From: Varroa destructor
Lineage: Eukaryota > Arthropoda > Arachnida > Mesostigmata > Varroidae
Length of the DNA stretch: 64,000 bases
NCBI RefSeq assembly: GCF_002443255.2
Contig: NW_019211457.1
Location: 19,789,497-19,853,496 of the forward strand
Direction of reading: 5' to 3'
This document shows positions 1 through 12,100 of this stretch, one piece after another (within the stretch, counting starts at the first letter, position 1; each line of letters starts with the position of its first letter). The position numbers and the translations under genes were made by a program. Below the pieces are notes generated by a model. The model saw nothing but the letters and a program-made list of their open reading frames with translations. It was not told the origin of the DNA and ran no database searches.

Positions 1-68
1 TCAATTATCTGGTAAGTGAGATATTTTGTTTTTCAAAAAGTAAGGGAACGGCGATATTATCTGTGTGT

Positions 69-93
69 TTATATATATATGTATGTATGTATA
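69..93. repeat. TA / GTAT microsatellite
   Basis: A run of TA dinucleotides passes directly into three GTAT tetranucleotides. It is ordinary simple-sequence DNA with no sign of function. Confidence 0.9.
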
Positions 94-458
94 ATGTGTT
101 CAGTAAGTCACATATGTATAGATATGAGTAAGTATAAAGCTCGGTAGTGACAATAAGCGGAAAGCTTTTCTAGACTCTACGGCCTTTCATGGCTTAACCA
201 CAAACAGGCAAAAGGTTTGGTGCAAGTATTTCTGGCAGGAGAACAAACTTAGCGATTCACGCGCAATGCAAAGTTTTTCCTTGAGAGAATTTTGGATTTA
301 CGGACAAGCCTGCCTGGGCCGTAACTTGATGCGGCTCTGTTTGACGCTACTATATGTCACAGTTGTGTTTTCGGACGCGGTTTTGTATACTGTCTGTTCT
401 ATATACAAAGACGAATCTATAATAGATAGATAAAAATAGCGGTTATAGCAACTGACCG

Positions 459-549
459 ATGACGACGGCCGGTCTGAGAACAACAACGACTGGCCAAATG
501 GTGACTGCATCGGCCGTAGCAGAAGCGGGACAACACGTTGGTGGCGAAG
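459..549 (+). CDS. Candidate first coding exon, Thr/Ala-rich N-terminus
   Basis: The ATG at 459 has an in-frame TGA two codons upstream, which supports it as a start. It opens 30 codons rich in Thr, Ala and Gly, beginning MTTAGLRTTTTG. The frame ends in GAAG followed by GTATGT at 550, a good splice donor, leaving phase 1. The segment is more GC-rich than its flanks. A phase-compatible exon of similar composition is near 14.5 kb on the same strand, but a single 14-kb intron joining them is only a guess. The family is not recognised. The open frame on the other strand (298-567) looks like a shadow. Confidence 0.4.
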
Positions 550-912
550 GTATGTAGGGGATTCCACCTACCGTTGCTTTAACACTGTCCCGTATAATGA
601 TAGTTGTAGTGTTATTGGCTGAATATTGCTATTAGTACTATTTACTGATCCAATGGGAAAATGAGGGTGCGAAGGACTTTCTAGATGCGATAAGCATCAA
701 TACTGCTGATGCCGTTTCTACTTGTCTACTTGAGCAAGTCAAAAGGCCAGACAGAAAAAACTTTTTCGTTGTTGAATGGTCAAGCGTTTCTGTTGACGGC
801 TTTTCGACTCCGTTGCATTACCGTTATTGCTAGCACCCCAACAAGCGCTATTATATTGGACACAGGCCAACGTTACCTATTACAATATGCGAGTGCTGAC
901 AGGGTTTGATAT

Positions 913-1200
913 CTAACAGCGATGGCCTCCGTTGTTGCCTACGACGCCAGGAACGTAATGACGTAGAGGATAGCCACTATCAGGTTTGTTTGTGCGTGTT
1001 TGTCTGTCCGTGTATAGGTCTTCTGAGATGGTGGGCGATAATAATATCAATATTCCGTTTTCACTACAAACCCTCGTGATCCAGATTTCAAAATCTACGT
1101 GTGTGATATTATAGTTTACTGTGCTGAACCGACAACTGTTTTTAGAGCTGTTCTTTGGAACTTCAGACCTTCGGGGCAAATAAACTAAGCAGAAACGCAT
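913..1200 (-). CDS. Small open frame with ATG, unknown
   Basis: A complete 95-codon frame starts at a true ATG at 1200 and ends TAG. The predicted product has no signal peptide or obvious domain and ends in a Gly/Asn-rich tail (VVGNNGGHRC). The stretch around 980-1025 has the TGTTTGTCTGTCCGTGTA-like wording often seen in dispersed repeats, so this may be part of an old element rather than a gene. A frame of this length is expected by chance in the window. Confidence 0.2.
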   Translation of the reverse strand: MRFCLVYLPRRSEVPKNSSKNSCRFSTVNYNITHVDFEIWITRVCSENGILILLSPTISEDLYTDRQTRTNKPDSGYPLRHYVPGVVGNNGGHRC

Positions 1201-2325
1201 TTGTCACTTTTTGTATTATTAGTCACTTTACTAAAGTGCTACGCATACGGTGACTTCAGTTAACTGATCACTGGCTAATTCTAAAGAAATTTAGCGAAAC
1301 TCGATATTTCACACTTTTTTGTTTGTACAATAAATAACCAGATACCTATTTTTATATTTTCTCAGCAATACAGTATAGGATGGATTAGTCGGTAAAATCA
1401 CATAAGCTGGATATACATAGCTCATTGACGTTTGGTCACGTTAACTTTTCTGTCTGTTTTTAGACTATTAAGAGCCTAGGTTTGCTAAACTTCATTGTTC
1501 ATTGTTACAGCACGTGTGCATAACTCTACTATTGCGCTCCATCAGTAGAATGCCCCAAACCGTATGTGCGGTCGACCAACTTGCGGGAAAATAACGCACA
1601 TAGTGACCTGAATAAACGGTAGTGTTGTTCTTTTTAACTAAATTACACTAACATTTACGGAAATAACGGAAGCGGAGCACAGCTAGCTTTATTTGGGAAA
1701 GTGAGAGAGAAACGTTCGTTTTCTTCGCCTAAGCCCCTTGTGAATAATCTGAGACATCGTTACTCTACGTAGCCTCTGCTATACACTTACGGTTTTCGAT
1801 CGATTACACGTGTGTCACTAGGAAGCTTTTTGGGCGCACAATATTTTAGCACTCTTCAAGTGTATTTAATTGCCCACGGTACCAATTTACCAATCTAGCG
1901 TTTACTTATCGAGTATTTGCAAAATTTTACATGCCTGCTTAAAGAGCAAGCAATAAAGCTTGAAATTTTTCAATAAAAAAAATACTTCCTGGTTATCGTT
2001 GCATAAAGGGGTGAACCAAAACAAGCCCGCATCGTATGATATACAAGGGTGTACGCACATAAATTAGAAATAAAAAAATTATTTTCAAGCACACATTGTT
2101 ATAGCCCGGGTTTTTTTTGCATAAGATCAATTAATTCTACTCTTTTATACGGGATGTGTCGAAAGGAAATCCTGTCAAAAGGAAAACCTGTAGTTATTTC
2201 ACAGCCAAAGGTGCCTGTCAAACCCCGCTTACAAAGACGACTTTGAACCAAGCATTGGATGCCATTGTAGGTTGCACTTTAGTTGCAGTTCAAAAAAAAG
2301 AGAATGTTCAAGACCCGGTGCCTTT

Positions 2326-2437
2326 ACACTTCCAAATTCACAAAGAAAGCGTCCAATATTTGATACATCTCTGAAAATAGGACATTTCCAAATTCACAGA
2401 AAAAGCGTCCAAGATTTGATACAGCTGTGAAAGTAGG
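2326..2437. repeat. 56-bp tandem duplication
   Basis: Two adjacent 56-bp copies (2326-2381 and 2382-2437) align without gaps at 49 of 56 positions. Both contain TTCCAAATTCACA and the words AAGCGTCCAA and TTTGATACA. The unit does not continue on either side. It is a single old local duplication, not a satellite array. Confidence 0.9.
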
Positions 2438-3110
2438 ACAATAGGGTAGATTAACCTGGAACGTAAAGTGATCTAAATGTCCTCATTGAATTTAAATAAC
2501 GTTGTTCCTTTGACAATGCACAAATATTTTCGCAGAATTATATAATGTTGTTACGTTAAACACTTTTTGGAATACCTCCTTAACTCTACGAAATTAATTC
2601 CTTTTCTGGGTTCAAAAAGGACCGTACTTGGTGATGGCTGGGTCACGCACTTAGATTTATAATAGGAAAATAAGCAGAGCCTCAAAGTAGAGAATCGCGA
2701 AAAAAGCATAGACTGTCGTAGCCGTCAGGCGCCTACCTACGTTTTCTTAATTACAAGTGCAGACAATTTTGCAAGCCAGGCCATTTACTTCGTGCGGCTC
2801 CGTATTATTACTTATACCAGTATTTTTCTAGTGCAATTTCCTGTCACAAAGAATCAGGAGAGGCCTTGTTTGGCAATACAACACAAGAATCTTCCATTTG
2901 TGCAGATGTTTCTAATAGTCTGCATTGGAAAGGCAGGTAATAAAATTTAAAAATAAATTAAGTAACCATTTTGCTTTTTCCGCAATTATCTTTTACTAAA
3001 GAAAAATATTCCAAATCTAGTGTTAGGATAAAACATTGTTACAATAAAAACAACATTTTTACTACTTGTATTGGCAGTACTTGAATGGAACTGGGATAAT
3101 CCGCAACTTA

Positions 3111-3134
3111 TTATATATATACACACACACACAT
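3111..3134. repeat. TA/CA compound microsatellite
   Basis: A TA run is followed directly by a CA run. It is typical eukaryotic simple-sequence DNA. Confidence 0.9.
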
Positions 3135-3549
3135 ATTTTTTTAAAGAATATACGGGAACTGCATATTTTAGTGGTTGGTCTTCTTTCTTTGTTTGCCTAA
3201 AACTAATTTGATGATGCATTATATACACCTAGAATATCGTGGTTCTGTATAGGCGTCGTCTCCGAGTGTTGGCCTTAATAAAAGGACAATACTTTTAACC
3301 TTCAGCACTGAAACTTTTTGAAGTAACAAGTGACTGATAGCCATTTTTTTTAAATGAACGAACTGCGTGTTCCCTGTGCGGTGTTCACAGAAGGAATATT
3401 GCTAGGTTTTTTTTGTTAAGTAACTTGTACGAATAAAGAAAGTTACTCGTGCAGATATTCAGCATAGTTTGTTTAACTGTGAATTTACGCTAAATAGACA
3501 CATTTTTCTTACCGATTCTACTTGCCTTGATTATTCCTGCAGTCAGCAC

Positions 3550-3569
3550 ATATATATATATATATATAT
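3550..3569. repeat. (TA)n microsatellite
   Basis: Ten uninterrupted TA/AT units in AT-rich non-coding sequence. Confidence 0.9.
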
Positions 3570-4884
3570 TGTGTACTTATTCATACCCTTGCGGTTAACT
3601 TTATTTGCGATAACAAAAAAAGTTGAGTAAATTTACTCCCCACAACGCTTCGGTTTCAAAGAATGACGTTAGATATTTCTTTCTAACAATCAGTAACAGT
3701 CCCTATTTGTAAATCATCCATTGCTACTCGGAAAAACAATTATCAGCAGCTCCCAACGAGACTTTGACCATATTGAAATTTCAAGGCGGTTCGCTCATTC
3801 ACAACGGACAGCAATGTTCCATAGAAACACACTAACCTCGAAGACAACTTTTTTGTGCATTTGTAAAACGACGTTTTCACTTGTGATTGTAATTCAATGG
3901 ATGACTCTTGTGCTCGTCGGATCCTACCATTTGCTGAACATTAGCCGTATCTTTTTCTCCAGAAAAATATATCGTACAGTCCCTATATCCCTACGGGTAC
4001 TCGGTTACAACGAACAATATATGCTATGCTGCTACTGCATGAGAACGAATTTCTACCGTAAAACTACAGTGATCGTATTATACAGTGCAGATGAGCGAAC
4101 GAGCGGGATAATAAATCCGGTTGTTAAACTCACATAGGGTTTAAGACGAAAGGCAAAATAAGCTTTTGCTAAAGGAGTGACGGCGACGGCGTACAGCCCT
4201 GAATTTGTGATGCGTTCACAGCAGCGGACGTAGAACAACAGTAACTCTTGTTAGATTCTATTCTATCTAAACCCTCTGAGTGAAAATAACGCCATCGTTA
4301 ATGTCAAGCGACGAATATTTCGATACGTTTACCGTGTCTGTAAATAGGACTTTATTGAATCGTGAGATCGCATTGTGCATGATCTTTGTATTTGGATTAG
4401 ATGTGGGCAATTTTCCATGAACATATATTCTTTCCTGGCTTTTAGTGGTTAGTGTCTTGGCTACTGCAAACTAGTCGACCGTTTGGTTCCGCATTCTGAT
4501 AAAAGAAGGCTCATTTCATATAATAAAAGTAGGTCTTTAATCACCATCTCAGGACAGTTCAGAACTGTCAGAGCTTCCAGAGCCCTGACTAAATGTATCA
4601 GAGGATGTGGCTTCATTCTGCTTGTAAAAGATGGAACGTGCAATGAAATAATTGTGCTTAAATAGAAAACCATTTGTATCCTACGACTAAGTTACCTTGC
4701 TTTACTGGAGGCGCAAGGTGATCAAATTTAGTAGTTCCACAGCTCTGCTCACTTGCAAGGGAGTATACCTTTCAAATTCATGGCTCAATCCAAGAAAGCT
4801 TTATCCAGTTTATGACTTCGCGATAATTTTGTTGGTACCATTACATTAGTAGCTAAAATAAAGCCAATATGAGTTTATTATTTG

Positions 4885-4941
4885 AGTGCACCTCTTATAC
4901 ATTATGCATTAACATAATGCATAATGTATAAGAGGTGCACT
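4885..4941. repeat. Perfect 26-bp inverted repeat, 5-nt loop
   Basis: The left arm 4885-4910 (AGTGCACCTC...ATGCATT) and the right arm 4916-4941 (AATGCAT...GAGGTGCACT) are exact reverse complements, separated only by AACAT. Pairing stops abruptly at both outer ends, where G4884 faces A4942. Arms this long with so short a loop cannot be coincidence. No target-site duplication or terminal motif marks it as a transposon. It would form a 57-nt hairpin if transcribed. Likely origins are a template-switch event or a foldback element; a small-RNA precursor is possible but unsupported. Confidence 0.97.
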
Positions 4942-5561
4942 ACTAATTTCTACTAATTTAGTAAGATTTCCCTCGAAGTAAAATAACAACTTATGGAACA
5001 CGCTTCTCTGTATTCTTGATTGTCAAGACTGTATAAATGACAACTTCATGTCTCTATGAAAGCCTCAGCTTTAGTGATCATTCAAAGACGATTGGTCCCG
5101 CGTTTTGTTCACCAATGTAATTCATTCTAGTACAACAGTCAGCTAAACATATGCGCTATATGATCTGAGGTGATAGAGAAATTCCGGATCTCAATTTACT
5201 TCCACAATCGCCTACGATGGCTTTCTTTCTTTCTGTAATCGGTAGTACCTTATCAGCAGCTATTACCATCACCAAAATAACTACACTGCCTGTTCTAAAC
5301 ATGAGCGGGTAGAAGGCAACACGCATCATTTAAGAAGCGCTAGCTTTTACCTACAGGCCGGAACCGTAAATGATCTATTTGGGACATTATCATACTTTCG
5401 CTTTATGTGTGCTGACGAAAAATCAGTAGTGAGAGCTTCGCTACCGGATTGGCCGTCTGCCTATCTGTGTTGTATCGGTACCGTGCGGCTGCACGTAACT
5501 TTCAGTGTGCAAACTCGCGTGTATGTGTATGGCATCGTGCGTCTATTGGCGCAAGACTCAC

Positions 5562-5757
5562 TCTGACTGGGCAAACTTCAGAATAGCTTCAAATTTGCAC
5601 AGACGGAAAATTGCTCGACATCTATGAGAGATGAACTCATGCGAAAAGACTTCCTTGGCGGCTTCAGCTACTGCCGTATCATCCCTTTGTGTTGCTAGTC
5701 GCAAACTTGAAGCGTAGCCATCTTGTTTTCGGCTAGCGTTTCCACTTGCACAATCGT
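5562..5757 (-). CDS. Candidate internal exon, unknown gene
   Basis: On the minus strand a pyrimidine-leaning tract ending CACAG (acceptor at 5758-5759) leads into a 196-bp open segment. It ends at CAGA followed by GTGAGT, a near-ideal donor. It carries 64 full codons with two extra bases at each end (phase 1 in, phase 2 out). Codons are strongly purine-first and the peptide is balanced, ending EAILKFAQSE. The in-frame TGA that closes the ORF lies inside the donor, as expected for a real exon. The phase fits the candidate exon at 8147-8264 upstream. The family is not recognised. Confidence 0.45.
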
Positions 5758-7044
5758 CTGTGGTGAACAAGCACAGCTAGCTTGATGTGGCATAATCAAT
5801 GCACATCCGGCAGCAGTAATTGCACCGGCTGCCGGCTAAGCCAAGAATGGGCGGGTCTCCTATAAAAAGGCAAATATCCGTTTTTGCAGCTTTCTTCACC
5901 ACCGGCCCTGCACGGGCTTCTGCAAAAATGGTCTCTTAGTCGATACATGGAACAATAGTTTGGTCTGCACAGTTACATAGACACCTTTATTGTATAATTT
6001 TCAGGCAGCATGGATAATTGCTACACAACTCTAACCTCAACCAAAATTTCGTCCAAAAGTTTAATGGAATCGGCGACAACAGCGGTAGTAACAATTCTCC
6101 TTCAGTGAATATATTGAAGAGCAGCTTTAATATGCATCGGTGCCAGAGAAGCTATGACGCTCCATTTCGTTGTATCATGATGAGATAGTGTTTTATCACT
6201 TCGCAATCGTCAGATCAACCACACTGTGTGGCAGACGGCGAAAGATATAAAGCAATAAATACAGGAACATGTAAACCTACAATGTTACCAGCCATTACGT
6301 ATATATATAATTTTCATTATACGTACCATATGTCCCCGGATTAAAGGAAGCATGTAACGATACATGTTTTTCAATACAATTGCTAGAAAATAGTTAACTT
6401 GTAGTATTCTGGTGCTGGCCAGCTTTATTGAGGTACGATGCATGAGAAAATTCCCCTCTAGACACTCACTAGGCCACGTGTCACAAAATATAGTAACATA
6501 GTTTTACGCTTTCAAGCAGATATGTTTGGGCAGTTTCTGCTCTAGGATTAGCTCCGGGACGACTTAGCCCAAATCCCATACGATATATCCCTTTCCATTG
6601 AATGAAGAAATGGAAGCTTCTTTTTTCGTTCCTATAATGACGAGTGCTTTCCTGTATCGTAAAGTATTTTAGATATAGAACCGGGATCTTCATGGTTGGT
6701 GAGATTCGGGGACCCGCGATGTTTCGACGACTTTGTTTTGTTTTCGCTCTTAGCACCTTTCCGGATGAGCCAATGTGCCCGTTGCTATCATGTCACGAAT
6801 ATGTACACGTACCTTTAGCTAGTCTATTAATGTACCAATATGCACAAATCCTGTCCAGCATGGAAAGCTGGCTGACTGCACTAAATCCGATTCTCTTCTG
6901 AACTGCTTCCTTTTGTAGCCGGATAGTACTAGAGAAGGTTCGGCCGTCGTGGAATTAATCTAAGATGCGGCAAATTTTTGGTTAAGTATATCTATGTACC
7001 TGTAGCGGCGGTACTGGGTTTCGTTCAATAGAATACGGGTGCTG

Positions 7045-7221
7045 TCATTTTGCACAAAATGATCCCATTTCAGCAACAGCGTCACCCCACAATAAGCCAT
7101 CATTCTTCCACCAACAGTTGACGGTCGTTGCAAGCCAGCTACAGGCCCGACAGCGATTGTTTTGGACCAACGCCCAATTTCTGGCCGTTTTGGGGGCTCC
7201 CATGTGAGACGGCGGTTGCAT
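7045..7221 (-). CDS. Small Trp/Cys-rich open frame
   Basis: The ATG at 7221 opens 58 codons ending TGA, in a patch clearly more GC-rich than its surroundings. The product has five Trp and four Cys (for example CRACSWLATTVNCWW) and no clear signal peptide or membrane segment. It could be a small protein, a fragment of an exon, or chance. No splice site inside it stands out and nothing like it is recognised. Confidence 0.22.
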   Translation of the reverse strand: MQPPSHMGAPKTARNWALVQNNRCRACSWLATTVNCWWKNDGLLWGDAVAEMGSFCAK

Positions 7222-8146
7222 TCTCGTCAAGGCCACTAGCGTTACACTTCACGCACCGGTATAGCGATGATTAGTTTTACTGCCGCTGCCGCAATTCAGA
7301 TTGGTACTTTTCCTAACACCATACTAATGTAGTACGCTGTAGGCACGGTTGGGTGTGTATAAAAATGGGTATACGTCGTACGCCATACCAGTACAGTATA
7401 TCACTGTATCGAAATGTTGTGTGATTATTATTAACGCTAGAATTGGCTGCAAAAACAAGACCCTGCTGTAGATATCGGATAATTGGGTTTTTATTTTGTG
7501 TAACTTGGCGAGTACGTAACGGTTAGCGGAAACTGTTTAACAGGAATTTTTGAGAAAAAAGTGGTGAAAATTTCTGTGCATTTGTTGACAAAAAGGTTGA
7601 TGCCCCCAATGTCAATAGGCTGGGCAACAGTCTGACTTAATCAAATTCAGCGAGTTGTCATAATTCAAGGAAACCTGTTCTAAAAAAATGCTGTTGGCGT
7701 CTTAAGTGTTTCAACGGAAAAACTGACGTTTATTGACAAAAATGTCTATGAAACTTAACGAGACCTTCTAAGTGGTTGACAGTCTACTCTGAATTTGATA
7801 TTGAGTCGCGCATCATAATGATAGAATGTTTGAGGTAACGCAGGTACTGACATCAATCCGTCTGAACATTTGAAGTTCCGGTGCGAATGAAAACTGCTGC
7901 ATTGGACTAGGTCTTTAGATTCACCCAACCGTGACCAGCCAGGAAAAGTAATCACTTGGAAAATCATTTTAGAAATATATTCTACTTTTTACAGTAATAA
8001 TAAAAATGCTAATTTACAGGTAGTCGAACAGCTTTATCTGTATAAAGTAATATAGGTAAGGTTTGTGCGGAGGAAATAGGCACACATAGTGCAACTATCC
8101 AACTTAACTTACTATCCTATCATAATATATAATTCGAGATACTTAC

Positions 8147-8264
8147 TTTCCGTCAGAACAAAAGATGCTACGAATGCGTTCCATTGTTGTCTGTGTAATT
8201 GTTCTGCGACTTCGCTATACGGTGCTCTCAACCTGCATACCGCCAGGCGGTACTTGTTTCAAAA
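8147..8264 (-). CDS. Candidate exon, unknown gene
   Basis: The minus-strand frame is open from a TGA near 8270 to the donor GTAAGT at 8141-8146, ending in phase 1. The translated end, RQQWNAFVASFVLTE, is balanced and protein-like. The best acceptor in range (AAACAAG) has a poor pyrimidine tract, so the left edge is uncertain. Phase agrees with the candidate exons at 8947-8998 (phase 0 out) and 5562-5757 (phase 1 in), suggesting one minus-strand gene. Overlapping frames on the plus strand are probably shadows. Confidence 0.3.
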
Positions 8265-8946
8265 TGTACCACAATAGTTCGTCGAGCGATTTTCAGTTAC
8301 TCTTGGAATTTTTTTTCAACTATCCTCGACTTTCACTAAAAGTGCATCGCACAGGTTTAATCCAACGTCTATAACAAATCTGGATGGCTATTTGAACACA
8401 AAAAGATTGTGTTCCGGTTGCCGTTGGATGTTCAAACAAACTATGACACGCTTTTTGACTACAAAGTCGACCTATGTTAAGAGGTCACTGCGGACGTGGT
8501 CTAGGCTGCTCTGACGTTAACCAGGCTCAAACATGCTGCACCTCACCGTCGTTCGACGCTGGTCCTAAAGAACCAATACTCAAAGCGCTGTTTAATATCA
8601 ACTTCTGATCAACGAGCATATTATCACAGCCTGCAGTGCCAGTAGCGCCGCCATTACTAGTTTATACGTGTAACTACCCTCTCCTTTCGCAGGCATCAGC
8701 TACATTATCCTATATAAGGCGTATGTACACTATTAATACACTTATTTTTATCGCGCTACGTACAGGACGGTATGTCGCTATGTACGAAACCTTCTTGCAA
8801 CGAGTGTCCACATGGATAACACGGTCAAATTGGAGATAATCGAGGAATCTATTGTACTGTTTTAATGGAGATCCGTTAAGGGTATAGCTGTCGAAATCAA
8901 AAAGCGTTTTGATATTCGAGTTCACTAATTTGAAAGAATCACTCAC

Positions 8947-8998
8947 GTATATTCTATCTACAGCATAATAGTAATCCGGCCGATGGTTCGGCAAAACG
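8947..8998 (-). CDS. Candidate 52-bp micro-exon
   Basis: The acceptor CTGCCCAG (minus strand) precedes one base plus 17 codons ending RPDYYYAVDRIY. A good donor, GTGAGTGATT, follows in phase 0. It is short, so chance is a serious alternative. Its value lies in the consistent phase with the two candidate exons downstream on the same strand. Confidence 0.25.
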
Positions 8999-9451
8999 CT
9001 GGGCAGGCCTTAAGCGCAGCCAAATTAATGGCCATTAGTCTGGTGGATGTTCTAGCCGTTGCTCTATAGAGCTTATAAAGGTGCTCCTTAGGGAAACTGT
9101 ATTCAACGTGCACCGCTTTGAGTAGTATACTTGATAACAGATGGACATTTTTTGAACGTCTATTTTCTAGTACGCCAACTGGTAATAATCTTTTAGGCTT
9201 ATTTTATTTAACAAGAGAGCACACAGCGTCAATACGTTTTATTTGCTCTCAAACCCTAAAATATTTTCCTTCAGAGCAAGGGCCAATACACTGCACAACA
9301 GAAAATATTGCCAGTTACCCACGTATTATGCACCTACAAAAGGAAAATTACTAGAATTATGATTTTTGCTAATTATTTTACTGCCTACGACACAGAGTAC
9401 TCTGAAATGGGTATTATGAGAAATTTAATATCAGACGTACAAATTAGATGG

Positions 9452-9778
9452 TCAATGAAACGTCCACAAGCATGATGCAGATGCAGATGCAGATGCAGAT
9501 TGGGCAAGCGGCACCATAAGGCTGGCCAACTCTATCTCTTGAGTTACTCTGCTACCGAACCAACCCTTCAGGTCTGCGTATCGTTCGCTTTTGACTCGTG
9601 TCAACTTTCCTCGCCGACCGATTTCTACGCCCCGCCAGCTAATTTTTTCTCGACCCCTTGATGCCCACTTGATTTCTTGGCTAAATATGCATAACATAAT
9701 ACTAACAACGCGCCAACAACGTATAATAAAAGGAACGCACGAAGAGGTTGTGCTGTTTTGAGACAAAGGCCATCTCAC
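9452..9778 (-). CDS. Coding-like segment with Ser-Ala repeat
   Basis: A minus-strand frame stays open for 108 codons. The stretch after an acceptor-like CATATTTAG (near 9687) is strongly purine-first and basic (GREKISWRGVEIGRRGKL). A hexanucleotide repeat near the 3' end is read as alternating Ser-Ala. No ATG of good context starts it, so it would be an internal or terminal exon. No known domain is visible. Confidence 0.33.
   Translation of the reverse strand: MRWPLSQNSTTSSCVPFIIRCWRVVSIMLCIFSQEIKWASRGREKISWRGVEIGRRGKLTRVKSERYADLKGWFGSRVTQEIELASLMVPLAQSASASASASCLWTFH
9475..9500. repeat. (ATGCAG)4 hexanucleotide repeat
   Basis: Four perfect ATGCAG units plus a partial one. The period is a multiple of three and the repeat lies within an open minus-strand frame, where it reads as Ser-Ala. 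Confidence 0.9.
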
Positions 9779-9859
9779 ACCTTCAATGGTGATATCCAGA
9801 AAGTCTTAGCAGCTAAAACTAATATGCAATAAAGATTGAGAATGACCAAAAATTAAAGA

Positions 9860-12100
9860 AAATATTTCATCAAGTCCTAAGTAGACATTTCTTTTTTTGC
9901 TTTATGGGTGGCTTTCGAGTACTCGATAACTGCTAATTCCTGAATCTGTCACGCCTTAGAGAAGATGCGTTCAAGAAAAACAAACATATCTATAACAGGG
10001 CAAAGTAGTGTATCTGTATACTATTGCGGTCTACTTTGTTTTCAAAGTTTCTTCCGTGATTTGAATTTATTCGTGTTTAGACACAGTGCCCGTTACTTTC
10101 TATAGGTTAGGATATTCATTCTAATAACATCTGCAGTCGCGTTTATCATTTTTCTTTTGTACTTGTAGTTTAATCATATACAATATGTTTATGAACGTAG
10201 AAGATTACCCTGTTAATATAGCACCATTTACGTTACCTATTTACTTTAAGTAGAAATCGTTTACATTGAATAATTCTGTCCATAAAATATATAAAAAGAC
10301 CATCCATAAAGTTTGGTCAATCGAATTGATCGCTCAGAATTATCTATGATAGTTTCGTTGGATAGTTTGAAGGTAGTGTGGCAAATATTGTTTTGCTCTA
10401 CCTATGGATTAAATATTTTATCAACACGTGAATATTTGTAAAAACGGACCGTGCCAAATTAGATGTACTTGTTTCTCTCCTTATTAAAAAAATGATATTA
10501 ATGTATCCCAGAAATAGTTCTGTCTGGCGTAACGAATGCTGTGACATTACCATAGGAAAACTTCTGTAGAAGGCAATACGATATATACTTTTGTAAATAT
10601 AGATTGAAAATGTATCCGACAAGCAAAAGAAAGTGGAAAAATTAAAATAATATTATGTAATCCAATAAATAATTCACATCGGAAATGGAAGGCCAACCTT
10701 CAGGGAAAAATAAGCGTGCTTATTTTAAAAATTAGAACCTAAAATTCATATAGTTCCCACGATGCTGTATAATCTACTAATTATTAAACAAGGTGTACGT
10801 TAACTGCTCTGCGTATTTCTTTCTAAGGAACTTTCAAATGTTTATATATATAATTTGCGGTAATAGCGACATATTGTCGTGTTTTCATTTTTGCTATTAT
10901 TCTGTTAAAAACGGAAAGCCTTTAGTTAGTACACTAAATTATCAAGAGATGAATGTATGTCGATTCGTTCATGCTTTGTTGAGAGAAACTTGCAGTAACC
11001 GACGTATGTAACTGTAATTAGTAGTTATCGCTTAGTTAATATTTCCGATAGTGGTTCTGAAGCTAAATCGCGAGGATATGATCTAATTTTGTAGGCAAAA
11101 TGAAAACTCAGATACATATAAAATAACATCTTCAAACGAATCTATTCAAAGCATCCTTATGATGCTGAGAAGATCTTGTGCGAAAAATTTCTCTACACAT
11201 GAAGGCTCAACTAGGGGCATCTAGTTCCATATAATTGCGCGAGTGATAATCATGAGCGGCAATAGGTGACAAACGATTACGTCATCATTGTTAACATATC
11301 ACATCTATATAATAAGATTAGTCGCTCGAATTGAAGAAGGACACTTATGTAGTGGTCAAACCGGCTAAGTAAGCTAGCCAAGGGCAATGGAGAAGTGTAT
11401 GCGGTGCCAGAAAATCACTTTTATCGCTCAGTTGCATTCACTAAAGAATCAATCACTCGATTAATTAACCACATGATCCAGAGAAAGGTATAAACCTCTG
11501 CTATATGAAGATTAGTCAGGAAATTTCAAAACGTTGCCCACCGATAGGAAATTAGATAAATGGAACCTAGAACCTAACATTGATCTCATTAATATGAGCG
11601 CGAAAGAGCTTGTATATTTACCGGGATACACTATCGATAACCAACGTTCTCGATGACATAATTATTTTTATGTTGCATTCGAAAGGAGTGAAGTTCTAAA
11701 ATGGGTCTGCCCGAACAATGTAGCTATCTACCAATACATTTGTAATTATGATTAACTTACCAATATACTTGGATTGATAACTAACTATAGAGGCAATACT
11801 ACGCAATTGCTTTCTGACTACACTGAAAGATGCTCGCTCGTAGATGCTGCCCGATACAACGGTTTCTGCACCCGTTTATTATTATTATTAATTATACAAT
11901 AAAGTTACACATATGTATCAGTCGTGCTAATTATGATATGTCCGTCTATCGAACGATATTGTATGCCCTAGTCCGTTACCACATCCGGTCACAAAGCTAG
12001 CAGACGGAGATGTGTTGGTCATATTTTAGCTTTCTAAAACCGGTCTGCAGTAATCCGCAATCGATATAACATATAACATAAGAAGCCAGGACAACAAAGA
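9860..12100. other. AT-rich stretch, no supported gene
   Basis: I see only AT-rich sequence with short, stop-dense frames and minor ATT runs. The open frames here (for example 10398-10622) have low-complexity AT-driven compositions and no splice support. Confidence 0.6.

Noticed and set aside
1..17. Strong donor GTAAGTGAG at 12-17 suggesting an exon at the window edge
   Set aside because: Only 11 bases of the supposed exon are present and strong donor words are expected dozens of times by chance.
3721..4137. 138-codon plus-strand frame
   Set aside because: It starts at TTG, has unremarkable Ser/Thr/Ile/Phe-rich composition, no domain and no splice support.
4134..4198. Minus-strand exon between AAATTCAG and GTGAGT
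   Set aside because: It does not fit the phase of the nearby 5562-5757 exon candidate and is only about 20 codons.
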